NCBI RefSeq assembly: GCF_029873635.1
Contig: NC_080422.1
Coordinates: 5,312,001 to 5,376,000, forward strand
Direction: 5' to 3'
DNA length: 64,000 nucleotides
Origin: Malania oleifera
Lineage: Eukaryota; Streptophyta; Magnoliopsida; Santalales; Ximeniaceae
Made by a program: the position numbers and the translations under genes. The notes below the pieces were generated by a model. The model did no database searches and was not told where the DNA came from. It was given only the letters and a program-made list of their open reading frames with translations. This document shows, one piece after another, positions 21,853-32,906 of the stretch (positions are counted from its first letter, which is position 1; every line of letters starts with the position of its first letter).

Positions 21853-23654
21853 CCAAACCAAGGCAAGGAAAAACCATCCATTAGCCATATCCAAGGCAAT
21901 TGTGACCACATACGGGTCCATGTACTCGAAACTTCCAAATATGATCGGTTAAAGGCTCATGAATAAGCATTCGCATTTGGGGTGGGAGGCCAATGTTCAC
22001 ATGACAGGTGTGCGTCCCTATAGGAATAAAACACAAGGAAGAAACTAGGTTATGAGAGGAATATCCTCCCAAGAGTCCTTCCTTTCCTCAATTCTCTAGA
22101 ACAATAATCTTAGGCATTGGAGAGATCTCCCGGAGGCCACCAACACCTCCCAAGAGCTTTGTTTTGTTTTTCATCTCAAAAGTTACCACAATTCTTCATG
22201 GACCACTCAGATAAGCACCCTCCAGTTAATATTTGGAGTGACAATCCATTATTCGACATCACCAAGTACATAGGAGTGGAATGGAATCAAATTTATCACT
22301 TGATTTCATTGTATACTCCATTCAAATTTTCATTCCATTCCATTATGCAAGCTGAACACGACATAACAATGTTATTGTGGTTGACATATATTTGATTTGT
22401 ATAGAATGGGAACTATCGTTGTTGTATTTTATTAAAAAACATTGATTTTAATGTTGCATCGAATACTTTAAAATACAAGTGATTGCACCCTTTGAGGAGA
22501 GGTCCTTAATGCGCCGATTACCAAAATTCTAGCCAGTCTCGATCTTATTCTCCATGTCTTTGTGGATTCCTTGATCTTAGTTTCCAGCATTTCAGGAGAT
22601 ATTATGGATTAAAATTGTATTAATTATGAGCTTGAGATATAATTTCAATACTTCGGTTTTTATAATCTGTCTTTGTTTTCACTTTTCTCTAGAATTTGTT
22701 TTCACTTGAGATCATTGCTTGATTTTTGTAGCTGCAAGTTGAAAGTTGCGAATTGCAACAATTCATGTAGAGGGAGGTTGCTTCATGACTGATGATTGTT
22801 GGGTTTTGTGGTCAATTTTGATTGCTTTTTCTCTCTTGCTATCTCTCAAGTGTTCAAAATCAAGGAATAGCTTGAAGGGACATATGCTGAGCTCTTTCTG
22901 TCTTCCACAGCAGTCTCCTTGAGGGAATTTAGCTCTGCCATCAAATAAGTAAATAAATAAATAAATATGACTAGTCTCATGCTTGCACTTTGCATGTATT
23001 CTAAATGTAACATCCAATGCTCAAAGCTTGTGTGCAATATCATAGGTCTAAAGAAGGCATGTCCATGCTGTCATATTTTACTTTTGGAGAGGTGGTTTTG
23101 GTGAGTTAAAATTGTGACGTTTTGGTTTGAGCATCTTCTTCAGTTTTTTCCTCCTAATATATATATATGCATGTATGTGTGTGTGCGTGTGTTTATATAT
23201 ATATGGATTTTTTTGGGGGAAAAACTGTAAAAGCTTAAGAAAGTTTTCGAAATTAGGACTCAAGAGAAGGGAGGGTTGGACGTAATGGGAACTTAGAGAC
23301 TAGTAGATATTCAAAAAATATTCTTAGAAGGAAAAACATCAAAGATGATTTCAAGTATGACTTGGTCAAATGGGAGTTGCTCAACAATGTCAATTATTTA
23401 TTTATTTATTTATTTTTTTTTTGAAGGGGGGGGGGGGGGTGGGGAAGAGGTGATGGTGGGGGGGCATAGGCATTAAATATCATGTTAGTTTCAACAAGGC
23501 TCTCTTTGGAAGTGGAATTGGTGACTCATAGTCGAAGTTAAGGGATCTTGCAGGGATTTGGAGATGGATTAGAAATGGATGAAATAATTTTTGGCGACAT
23601 GTGGATTTTGTTGTTGGAAATGGAAATGTTAATTCTCTTTACAAGATCATTGAG
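21853..23654. other. Spacer; possible weak LINE-like remnant at its right end
   Basis: No gene is recognised. There are small simple repeats at 22,946-22,965 (TAAA), 23,159-23,203 (TA/TG) and 23,397-23,414 (TTTA), and a G run at 23,430-23,443. At about 23,490-23,640 one frame resembles LINE ORF2 C-terminal sequence ('RDLAGIWRWIRNGWNNFWR'), but this is too short and decayed to call firmly. Confidence 0.4.
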
Positions 23655-25552
23655 TGTAAGAACCCGAACCGTAATATGTGGATTAAGTATTCGAAAGAAG
23701 GGTAAAGTGGTAATTTGGGCAAGCTTCGTCTATGAAGTCAGAGTTCGTCGACGAAGTCCCTTTTGTTCTTGGCGACGAAATTCAGTGTCTCGTTGATGAG
23801 GAGATCTTGAGGGATTTTGGAAAATCTGGAACCTCGGACTCGTTGACGAGGCGGTGGTAATGGCGGACTCGTCGAAGAGGACGCCAATTCGTCGATGATG
23901 GCGGCCGAGTCAAAGGGCTATAAATATCCAAATGAGTTGCTTCCAAGCTAAGTTAGCTAAATATCCTCTTACTCTCTCTCTAGAACTCTAAGCTCTCTCT
24001 CTCTCTCTCGATTTCTTCGCCGTTTGTCGCCTGATTCATAAATTTGACGTTACTGCGGGGATCAAGGAATGATTCTCTACGTTTCTAGCGGATCGGAAAC
24101 TCGTTTCGAGTAGTTTCGGGTTTCGGGCCAAAATCGTAATAAGGCTCGGTTTTCTTTTCTGATTCGAATATGTATAGTAATATGAGTTGTAAGCATGTAT
24201 TGTACTGTGGTTTATAGGTTTTGGAGTCCCGATTTGTAGTTTTGGGGACCGTAGAGTTCGTAGTTGGAATTCGGGTTAAGGTAAGGAGATTCAATTTATA
24301 TCAGTTACTTTTTAAAATCGGGATCGGTAAATCTGTAGGTTACGATCGTATGTATGTTTTGGTAACTTATTTTGGGAAATCTATCGGGTAAAATACGGGA
24401 TTTTCGGGTTATAGATTTCGGAAAAATTTGGGGATTTTGGGTATCATCTCTGCTTTGTTTGGAAAACTGTTTGCTTTGTTTAAACTGTATTATTGAGATG
24501 ATTGTTATCCATATTTGTATAAAACTGTATGCTTGAATTGGAAAACGATATGATTTGCCGTAAACCAAATAAGTGTGGAATGTATGGTTGTATGTAATTG
24601 TTCCACGTATTTTGTAAAACAGCTATGTGACGGCTAATTATTGTACGCTGATATGTATAGGAGTGTGAGCTCCAAAATGATTCAAGGTTTTGTGAAATCG
24701 GTTAGTGGCGGCTAATTACCGTACGCTGAAATAGTTATGTGGCGGCTAATTACCGTACACTGTGCCATGTACCAGTGTCAAAACCGTGGGCGAGAGTGTC
24801 CTACTCTATATCCGAGGGTGTGAAATATCACCAGTATGTTCCGGCTGGTCACCGATGGGTGTGAGTTACACCGTATTGGTAACGTAACTGCTATGAAGCT
24901 TCGAGTTTCATAGAGTAGTTGTGTATTAGTGTGACTACACTAACCGTATGTTTGGGTATCATATGTACTGGAATGAATTTGTGAAAATACTGGAACTGTA
25001 TGGAGATGTTTTCGAATTGTATCGTATTGTATGGTGTTATGTTTTACGTAAAATAACACTGGTATGTCACATACTGATATAATCTGTTTTCTTCCTTACT
25101 GAGAGGTGTCTCACCCCGAATGTACGTACAAATGTTTTCAGGTTTTTCGGGTAGCCGAAACTAGTATCGTAGCATTCAGAAGTGGGGGTGTCGTTTAGCT
25201 ACATTTAGTGTTTGATTAGGTACGAGTTTTGTAACTGGGTTGTCGTGATAGATTTTGTAGACACCCGGAGTATGTATTGTAATTATGAGATTTTATATCG
25301 TAGTGTTGTATGGGTTTGTATATCCTAGTGTGGTGTAGACTCTGGTATGGTATGTTATATGGATAGATGAAACATTTTCCACTGCGTATTTGATGAGTAT
25401 GAATGTGTATGTGTATGTGTATAGGGCATCTGTATACCCCATGGGGTCGGACCCTCTTATTGTATTGTATCATGTATGTTTTAATTGATACAGAGACATG
25501 TTAGGTTACTATTTTCACACTTGGGACCCACCTGCGGGTTCGGGGCATGACA
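23655..25552 (+). mobile_element. 5' LTR of a Tekay-like element (family A)
   Basis: Starts TGTAAGAACCC and ends GGGGCATGACA. U3 contains the CGTCGACGAA cluster (about 23,723-23,900; perfect TTCGTCGACGAA at 23,744-23,755). A TATA box TATAAATA is at 23,919-23,926, followed by a CT-rich leader (23,971-24,009). Three copies of a GGCGGCTAATTACCGTACG-type repeat lie at 24,627, 24,705 and 24,739. The conserved TGAGAGGTGTCTCACCCC block is at 25,100-25,117, followed by TTTTCAGG. The element is sense on the plus strand, as shown by PBS and gag. Confidence 0.85.
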
Positions 25553-25555
25553 ACT

Positions 25556-25567
25556 TGGTCTTAGAGC
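25556..25567 (+). promoter_or_regulatory. Decayed primer binding site
   Basis: TGGTCTTAGAGC differs at two bases from TGGTATCAGAGC (initiator Met-tRNA) and lies three bases after the LTR. Confidence 0.75.
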
Positions 25568-25875
25568 TAACCAGGTTGTTAGGTCTTGTAGAGTTGGTTA
25601 GGTGTATTTATGTGTACATACCAGAGTATAGGATGTAGAAATGGGTAGAGTAAGTTGAGGTTTGTGTTGTTGCTAGACAGGAACTTGTTGGCGGTGTTCT
25701 ATGTTCTTCCTGGATTGACGATTTCAGAAAGATCACGGCAAACCATTTATGATTTTCGTGTCGGTGTGGTAGGACAGACCTAGGCCGTGAGAGTAGTAGT
25801 TGACATGATTAGTTCTAATGATTGTGTTAACTGTGTACAATATAGGAATTCTAACCGATTCCTATTGTTTTCAGA

Positions 25876-26810
25876 ATGAAGCCTAAGGATAATAACTTGG
25901 AAAGTGGCTTCGAGGAGACGGCGAGCGATGAGTCTCCTTCTGTGTCTCGTGGTTTGGTGAGGCAGGTTATCCGAGAGATCGGGCGGAGTGTTAGGAGACG
26001 CGAATGCTCTCCTACTGATACAGGGTGTACCATCGAGAGGTTCACATGCATGCACCCTCCGACATTTACAGGAGAACCCGATCCGATTGTGGCGAAGGAT
26101 TGGGTCAAGAAGACTGAGAGGATTTTGGAAGTCCTCCACTGCACTGAGAGGCAGAAGGTTTTGTACGCTACCTTCCAACTGACTAGGGAGGTAGGGCGTT
26201 GGTGGATTGTAGTGAGTTTGCTTGAGAAGCAGAGAGCTGGTCCATTTGGTATGACGTGGGGCCGCTTCAAGGTGGTATTTTTTGAGAGATACTTTTCGGT
26301 CTCCACTCGGGATGTGAAGGCCGATGAGTTCTCGGGCCTGACGCAGGGAACTCTGACGCTACAAAGGTATGCCGCGAGATTTATCGAGTTATCTCGGTTT
26401 GCGCTGTACTTGGTCCCGAATGAGTACAAGAAGGCTCGGAGGTTTTAGAGGGGTCTGAGGAAAGACATCCGCCGTCTTATGGGGATGCTGTAGATCTGTG
26501 AGTTCTCTGTTTTGGTGGATAAAGCCACCATAGTTGAGACCGACCTTTGGGGAGATGAGGTGGTGCAGGATCAGGGGAAGAGGCCGGTATCTTCTGGTTC
26601 TCAGATTGGTCCTCGACAGGGACAGTGGAAGAAGAAAATAAATTACAGTTCAGGTTATTGGCAGAACACCGAGCGGCAGAGTTATCAGGGGGATCCATCC
26701 TCCGCACCGTGCGCCAAGTGCCGTAAATGGCACGATGGCGAATGTCAGCCGTTCTAGGGTAACTGCTACAACTGTGGCAAGCTGGGCCACATGTCACGGA
26801 GCTGTTAGGC
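25876..26810 (+). pseudogene. Tekay-like gag (capsid and nucleocapsid), with stops
   Basis: The ATG at 25,876 opens a 190-codon frame with the capsid-type stretches 'HPPTFTGEPDPIVAKDWVKK' and 'YFSVSTRDVKADEF'. An in-frame TAG at 26,446 and another near 26,490 interrupt it. Downstream come C-x2-C-x3-H-x3-C (CAKCRKWHDGEC, about 26,708-26,745) and a CCHC knuckle (CYNCGKLGHMSRSC, about 26,764-26,805), which bind RNA in the virus-like particle. The order capsid then two knuckles is typical of Tekay. The stops show that it is no longer functional. Confidence 0.85.
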
Positions 26811-26943
26811 ATCGAGGAGAGATACGCTTGCACAGAGCCAGAACCATGGAAGTAATCAGATGCCTTAGGGGAACTACCAGGCAACCACGGCTCCTGCGAG
26901 GGTATATTCACTTATTCCAGCAAATGCGAAACACACTGGGAAT

Positions 26944-27088
26944 GTGGTGACAGGTACTATGTTACTGCTTTCGAATAGAGCTGTCGTTTTATTTGATTCA
27001 GGAGCAACCCATTCGTTTATATCTGCTAGTTTTGTGAAGTTATATGGGGTTGAAACCCGAGCTATGGATGAGAGATTGTCTGTGGCAG
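26944..27088 (+). pseudogene. Start of gypsy aspartic protease, truncated by LINE
   Basis: The active-site block 'VVLFDSGATHSFISASF' (DSG near 26,995) is intact. The frame is cut at about 27,088 where LINE-like sequence begins. The RT, integrase and 3' LTR of this element are not found downstream of the LINE within the window, so a deletion accompanied or followed the insertion. Confidence 0.75.
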
Positions 27089-28975
27089 GTTGGCTATCAT
27101 CATTGAAAGGAAGTCCTTCGAGCTTGCTCTGGATGGCAAGAAGGTCAACCTACTCAGGGTTATTGAAAATTGCAAATGTAGGCGGTTCTCTATTTTCTTG
27201 ACGTGGGTGAAACCAAATGGCTCGTGGCTGTCCTAGATGATTTCAAGAGTTCACTCGGTGTTAGGCCTTCCTCTTGGCTTCAACACTTGAGGTCGAGGAG
27301 GTCTTTGCTGCTCCAACTTAAAGAGAATTGTTTTGGAAAGTTCCTTTCCCTTACCGAAATTAATGGAGGAAGTTGGAGGGTCATCGCCATTTGGGATGAA
27401 AGGCCAGTTTTTAAGTTCTGCTTTGCTGGGGAGGAGTTAGGTCATAAAATGATCCCAAGCCATCCGGCCTATCGTAAGATATTCATGCTGTATTGTTTGA
27501 GCCACCCTGTTGTTCCCAGTAGAGCTGCATTTTTGTCTAACCCAGTAGGAGAGTGCGCGTGCCATCACTGCGCGGGATGCATCAAGGTTTCCGTCACCAA
27601 GTCACAGTCAAAGTTGGTGGACAAGATGTGTGGAGACACTCCATCCTTCGCGCCTGTACTCCATGAGGCTGCCCAGGCTCTTCCATCCGAATCTTTTGAG
27701 CTCAACTCTGTTTGTATCTTACTTTGCACAAGCATCAAGGAGTTGGGAGCTAGTCTTGCTGTGAGCCCCTCTTGTTCAAGCCCATGTGGTTTCTCATTCA
27801 GCCTCCCACTTTCCAAATCCCCCTCCCCTCCCCCGCTTCACTTGTTAAGTCTGCTTATTTCACCCTTTTCCCCTCCTGTGGTGGCCATTTTGTTTCTTTG
27901 GACTCGCAGCAGGTATTCTTTGGGTCTTCTTACTCTCAGCAGGTCCAGCAAGGCTCAATGGAGCAGGACTGCCCTGTCCTGGCTGATGACCACTCTTGTG
28001 TGCCTCTCAATCAAGTTTCTAAGGTGGATACTCTGGCTATCATCCTTGCAGCAGCCTTAGACCCTTTGGTTGCTGATTACAATCTCTACTCTCCCTCTTT
28101 GAAGGAGTTTGAAGGACTTGATAGCACCAATTTCAATCTGTAGGTGTCTAACTGGGTGCTTTGCAAAGTGAATTTGGTGAGTAGAACTATCAGGATATCT
28201 TTCAGTGGCTTTGAGGAAAGAGCGAGGCAATTATTTGTGGAAATAGAGAAGAAAAGAAGAGAGGAAAGCACTATTTCTAGGAAAAAAACAGCAAGGTAGC
28301 AGCTGCTTGAAAGGAACAAGTAGGGGATTGAAGAGATTGGAATGCTTGGTAAACTATGACTAGCTGGGACGACACTCTGATTCGGCAGAGGCTGGAAGCA
28401 GCCGGGTTGGTTGGCTAATCCCATGTTGAGGAAATTAATCTCATGGAATGTGAGGGGACCTAATGATAAAACAAGATCAGTGATCCGATCATTTCTCAAT
28501 GACTGGAAAGGGGATGTTATTTGTTTTTAGGAAACAAAGGTGAATTCCACGGATAGGGGCATTAAGAATTGTAAATGGGTTGTGCTGAGTGCGACGGATA
28601 ATGCGGGAGGTGTTCACATTATTTGGAATGATTTGGTTGTGGAATTGCTGGAACGATCCATCGATGCCTTCTTGGTCTCTTGTCTGTTTGAGAATTTGGA
28701 AGATAATTCCTTTTGGAACTTTATTGCTGTCTAGGGCCCAGCTGAAGGGCCTTCCAGACATCTTTCATGGAAAGAATTGGCAAAAATTAAAAACAAATGG
28801 GATAATCCGCAGGTCATTGGGGGTGATTTCAACTTGATCCGTTATCCTTATGAAAGGAATGAGACTTCTTCTGAATCTATTTGCATGCAGGATTTCCATA
28901 ATTTCATCAATGCTTACCCTCTCATTGACTCCCCACAAATTGGAGGTCCTTTCATGTGGTCAAACTTGATGTTTC
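27089..28975 (+). pseudogene. Second LINE, segment 1: ORF1-like region and endonuclease of ORF2
   Basis: From about 27,089 the frames resemble plant LINE ORF1 ('NGGSWRVIAIW', with a Cys/His-rich stretch near 27,555). ORF2 starts at ATG 28,423 with 'LISWNVRGP' and an ETK motif after an in-frame TAG at about 28,529. GGDFNLIR near 28,820 is the GDFN endonuclease motif. The endonuclease frame runs into a solo LTR at 28,976 and resumes at 30,732. Stops are present throughout. Confidence 0.75.
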
Positions 28976-29166
28976 TGTAGTAACCTGATCGGAAATATAT
29001 ATATATTTATATAATAAATAAATAAATAAAGAGATATTTTGGAGGAGATATTTTGGAGAAGATATTTTGAAAGGAGATATTTTGAGATATTTATATATAA
29101 ATATCTTGGAGGAGATATTTATTTTGATTACTTATAGGCTAAGTTAGGCTTTTCTTTATATACTCT

Positions 29167-29209
<43 letters not shown>

Positions 29210-30726
29210 AGATTTTCGGGCTGTGTGTTTCTGGAATCGACGATCCGACGTCGCTATGTAGATTTGGGAAGGAATCTCTACAGGTTCTACGGATCACAAT
29301 TTCATTTCGGAGATTTTCAAGTTTTTCCCAAAAATCGAGGTAAGGGTCGGTTTTTGCTTTTGGTCTAGTAGATCTGTAGTATACGAGATTATACTGAAGT
29401 GTTGTTCTTCGAGTATTAGGTTTCGGGGTTTTCGTGCTATTGTTTTGAACCGTTTAGGTTCGGGGTTCGGAAAGCTAGGGCTTGAGTTCTAGGTCATTTC
29501 AGACTCCGATTCTCACGCAAGTAAGGGGGTTATGTTAATATAGTGATTTATACTATATGAATCGATTGAAATGTTGAAATAACTTTTAGATATCAAGTTA
29601 TGACGGTTTTAGGGTTTCCGGGCCTCAGTTCGGTAAACTGGATTTTTTTTCAAAACCAACCGGTCAAATTCAAATGTTATATTTTTAGAATATTGTACTT
29701 GTCATTCTGGACCTTTTCACTAGTTGGAAATGTTGTTTTCGTTATTTAGAACTTGTATTGTGATATTAACTATTTATATTTACTTTTGGGTTGTTTTCGA
29801 ATGTGGAAAACTGTGTGGTAGGTGTTGATGTTGTGAAATACTAGAACTATTGTGAAAATGCAGGAAGTTTATTTGACGGCTACGAGCCGGATTTCACGTG
29901 ATGATGTGTTTTATGAAATGATTTCAAAAGAGTGTTTAAATTGCTTAAATTGCATGATATGCTTTAGGAACCCTGGGGACTGATGGTGTAGGCACGGATT
30001 CATTGCCAGTGAGGGCACCATATTTTTGATCTATATGAACCCAGGCTGTATTGAGACAGTAGGGGTGGTCTTAGTGTGAGTTTGCCCTTGATCGTGTACT
30101 CAGGCTGTATTGAGACAGTAGGGGCGGTCAACCCCGATTGTGGGGATTTATACATGGTATAGAGTTTGAGGGCGTGTTCTATCCTACATATCTGTACATT
30201 TAAGTAGTTGTTGTTATATACTATGGGGCTGTTCATATGATGAAAATGGGCTACGTATTTTACAATTACGGAAACGATGATTATATATGTTTATGTTTTT
30301 ATTAAACACTTAAAGCATGCTAGCCACGCACTATTATTAGCTTAATCGTCCCTTACTGAGAGGTGTCCCACCCTATCATACAAACTGTCTTTTCAGGTCC
30401 TTATCGAGGTTGAGATTAGCAAGGACTAGGGCAGGGCAGCGATCTGTTTTTGAGTGAGCGTCTCCACGAGCTCGATTTTGTAGGTTATGTTATAGGTTTT
30501 TAGAACTTGTAAAATGTTGTAAGACTCGAGGATGTGTCGAGTATCATGCAATATTGTATATGGATGTTGGAATAGCTGTATGTATCTATCAGGCATTTAG
30601 AACTCTGGTAATAGTTTGATGGGTGTTTATGTTTTCCATTGCATATATATCTGTTGAGAAGTAGATCAGGTACACAGACGTTACTACAGTAACACCCGGG
30701 CCGTAAGTTGGGACTGGGGCGTTACA
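28976..30726 (+). mobile_element. Solo gypsy LTR inside LINE ORF2, with 5-bp target duplication
   Basis: TGTAGTAACC ... GGGGCGTTACA, 1,751 bp, flanked by GTTTC (28,971-28,975) and GTCTC (30,727-30,731), a 4/5 match. Taking out the LTR and one duplicate restores the LINE endonuclease reading frame across the junction. The LTR lacks GTCGAC palindromes and instead has five or so GGAGATATTTT repeats (29,031-29,128) upstream of TTTATATAC and a CT run (29,171-29,208). It has a duplicated CAGGCTGTATTGAGACAGT (30,042 and 30,101) and a divergent TGAGAGGTGTCCCACCC block (30,357-30,373). No internal region is present, so it is a recombination product. Confidence 0.9.
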
Positions 30727-30731
30727 GTCTC

Positions 30732-32428
30732 ACTCAGGAATTGATCGATTCTTAATTTCCTATGATTAGGAGGAACACTTCCTGAAGATTACTCAATCCT
30801 TGCTTCCACTCCTTCTCGTATACCACTTTCCAACCCTCATTAACACGGGGGGAATCACATGGGAGCCAACCCCTTTCCATTTTGAGAACATATGGTTTAA
30901 ACATGATGGGTTTGATGAGCAAGTCAAAAAATGGTGGTTTGAGCTGCAAATTGAAGAGAAGTCCAGCTTTGTGGTTGCCTTAAAGCTGAAATTGCTCAAA
31001 TAAAAATTGAAATGGGGGAACAAAAAAGTTTTTGGCAACATCACTCTAAGGAAAAAGGAGTTTCTTGACAACAAGAACGAGTTGGATGACAAGGAAATCT
31101 GAGGTTCTCAATGCCAAAAACAGATTCAAAAGGATAGCCCTAAAAAAGATCTTGCCCATGTCATCACTTTAGAAGAAATGGCTTGGAGGCAAAAATCTAG
31201 AGGTGTTTGGTTGAGGGGAATAGAAATACCCAATTTCTTCCATCGTGCAGCTAATTTTCACCATAGATTTAATATGATTACCAAAGTAGAAGTGGAGGGA
31301 GATGTTGGTGGATGAGGTAGAAATCAAGAATGGCATTTACAGCTCTTTGAAAGCCTTGTACACCGAACCAGAGTCATGGAGACCAATAGTTGATGTTATT
31401 ATGTTTAGAAACCTAAGCCTCTCCATAGCACGATGGAGGAAATTGTTTGAGCCCTTAAGAGTTGCAATGGGGATAAAGCCCCAGATTTTGATGGCTTAAT
31501 ATGCTTTGAACCAGAGGAGCTGGGACTTTCTCAAGTAGGATATCTTTGGGGTTTTTGAAGATTGCCATAGAATTGGCAATTTTGTGTCTAAGATCAACTC
31601 AAATTTTATCTCCTTGATTCCTAAGAACCTAGGGGCTTGCAAAGTCAAAAAATTTTTCTCAGTTACCTTAATTGTTTGCCTTTATAATCCAAAGTCCCGA
31701 CCGTCTAGCTCAAACGTGCAATTTTGGAAGTTGTTGGAAAGCACTAGCAAGCCTTCATTGCAAGTAGGCAAATCATGGATGTTGCTTTGATTGCCCATGA
31801 AGTTGTTGATGCCCACATGAAGGGTGGGAAAGGAGTGGTGTGCAAGTTGGATATGGAGAAGGCTTTTGACCATGCTAATTGGAGCTTTCTTTTGTACATT
31901 CTTAGAAGAATGGGTTTTGGGGAATCTTGGCGTTGATGGACCTGTCAATGTATCTTAACCTCATCTTTTTTGGTTTTGGTGGATGGCTGCCCTCTGGTTT
32001 CTTCATATGATCTCATGGTCTAAGACAAGGTGACCCCTTTTCCCCCTTTTTATTTATCATGGTCATTGAAGTGTTGAATCTTATGATAACTAATGCAAAT
32101 GAAGGCAATCTTCTTAGGGGACCTAGCATTGGAAGGCCCAATGACTCTATTGAAATCACCCACCTCCTTTTTGCAGATGATAGTATCATCTTTTGTGAGG
32201 ATGAGTTAGAGCAAATTCTTAATTTAAGATGCATCCTCCTTGGTTTCGAAGTGGTTTCGGACTTAAAAGTGAATTTGGGCGAAAGTGAAATAATTCCAAT
32301 GGGGACTTGCGATCGTGGTCCTTTACTTGCAAGTATCCTTGGTTGTAAGCTTGGAGCCTTCCCTATTTCCTATCTTGGCCTCCCTTTAGGAGCCAAGTTT
32401 ATGGATAAGGGTATTGGGATCCCATTGT
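30732..32428 (+). pseudogene. Second LINE, segment 2: endonuclease end and reverse transcriptase
   Basis: Resumes with 'DRFLIS' (end of endonuclease), then 'PTPFHFENIWFKHDGF' and RT blocks: [13 protein letters not shown] near 31,845, a GLRQGDPFSP-like block near 32,015 and the catalytic FADD at 32,169-32,180, ending in 'SYLGLPLGAKF'. The domain order is that of plant L1 ORF2. Frameshifts and stops abound. The frame is broken at 32,428 by an 8.3-kb block and resumes at 40,735. Confidence 0.8.
32419..32428. repeat. 10-bp direct repeat at left edge of 8.3-kb block
   Basis: ATCCCATTGT here and at 40,735-40,744, with LINE ORF2 continuing outside both copies. It behaves as a target site duplication, longer than the 5 bp of Ty3/gypsy elements. 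Confidence 0.75.
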
Positions 32429-32893
32429 AATATTTCACATCAATCACTATTTTGCTCACTTGTAATTGATGAAATTAGGCTGTGAAGAGAAAAAACATGT
32501 TTAAATTTAGGTCTTAAGAAATAACTGTGATTTCCCTTTATTGTTGGTGTTTCTTAGAGTTTGAACTGGTTATAAAATGTTTGGCGCTTGTGTGATCTTA
32601 AAACACAGTTTAGTGCTTAATTTGCCCGTGTATTTTATTTTATTTCATTGTCCACAAATATAGTTTACCATTTTATTTTTTTCTCTTTACATTAAAATGG
32701 CAGCAAAATTGTGAAATTGGAAATTGGAGCCCCTTGCAACATTTCAGGAAATGGGGGCTTTTGCAACATTTCAGGAAATTGGAGGCTTCCCTGCGCATAT
32801 GCCCCAACAAATTGGGAGGAATCTTGGCTAATGGCAGCATGGAAAGGGGAAGCATGTGCAATCGGTTTTTTTGGGAAAAGAAGGGGGGGGGGG
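32429..32893. repeat. Left inverted-repeat arm (~460 bp) of 8.3-kb block
   Basis: Reverse-complement similarity to 40,256-40,710 is high and continuous (for example AAGAAATAACTGTGATTTCC and GGAATCTTGGCTAATGGCAG). It differs by a duplicated ~26-bp 'GGGGGCTTTTGCAACATTTC' stretch near 32,752-32,777 and by loss of about 20-30 bp at the outer tip. It ends inward at a G run (32,884-32,897). It corresponds to the 5' end of the LTR annotated at 38,904-40,730. Confidence 0.85.
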
Positions 32894-32906
32894 GGGGAGA
32901 AGGGAA

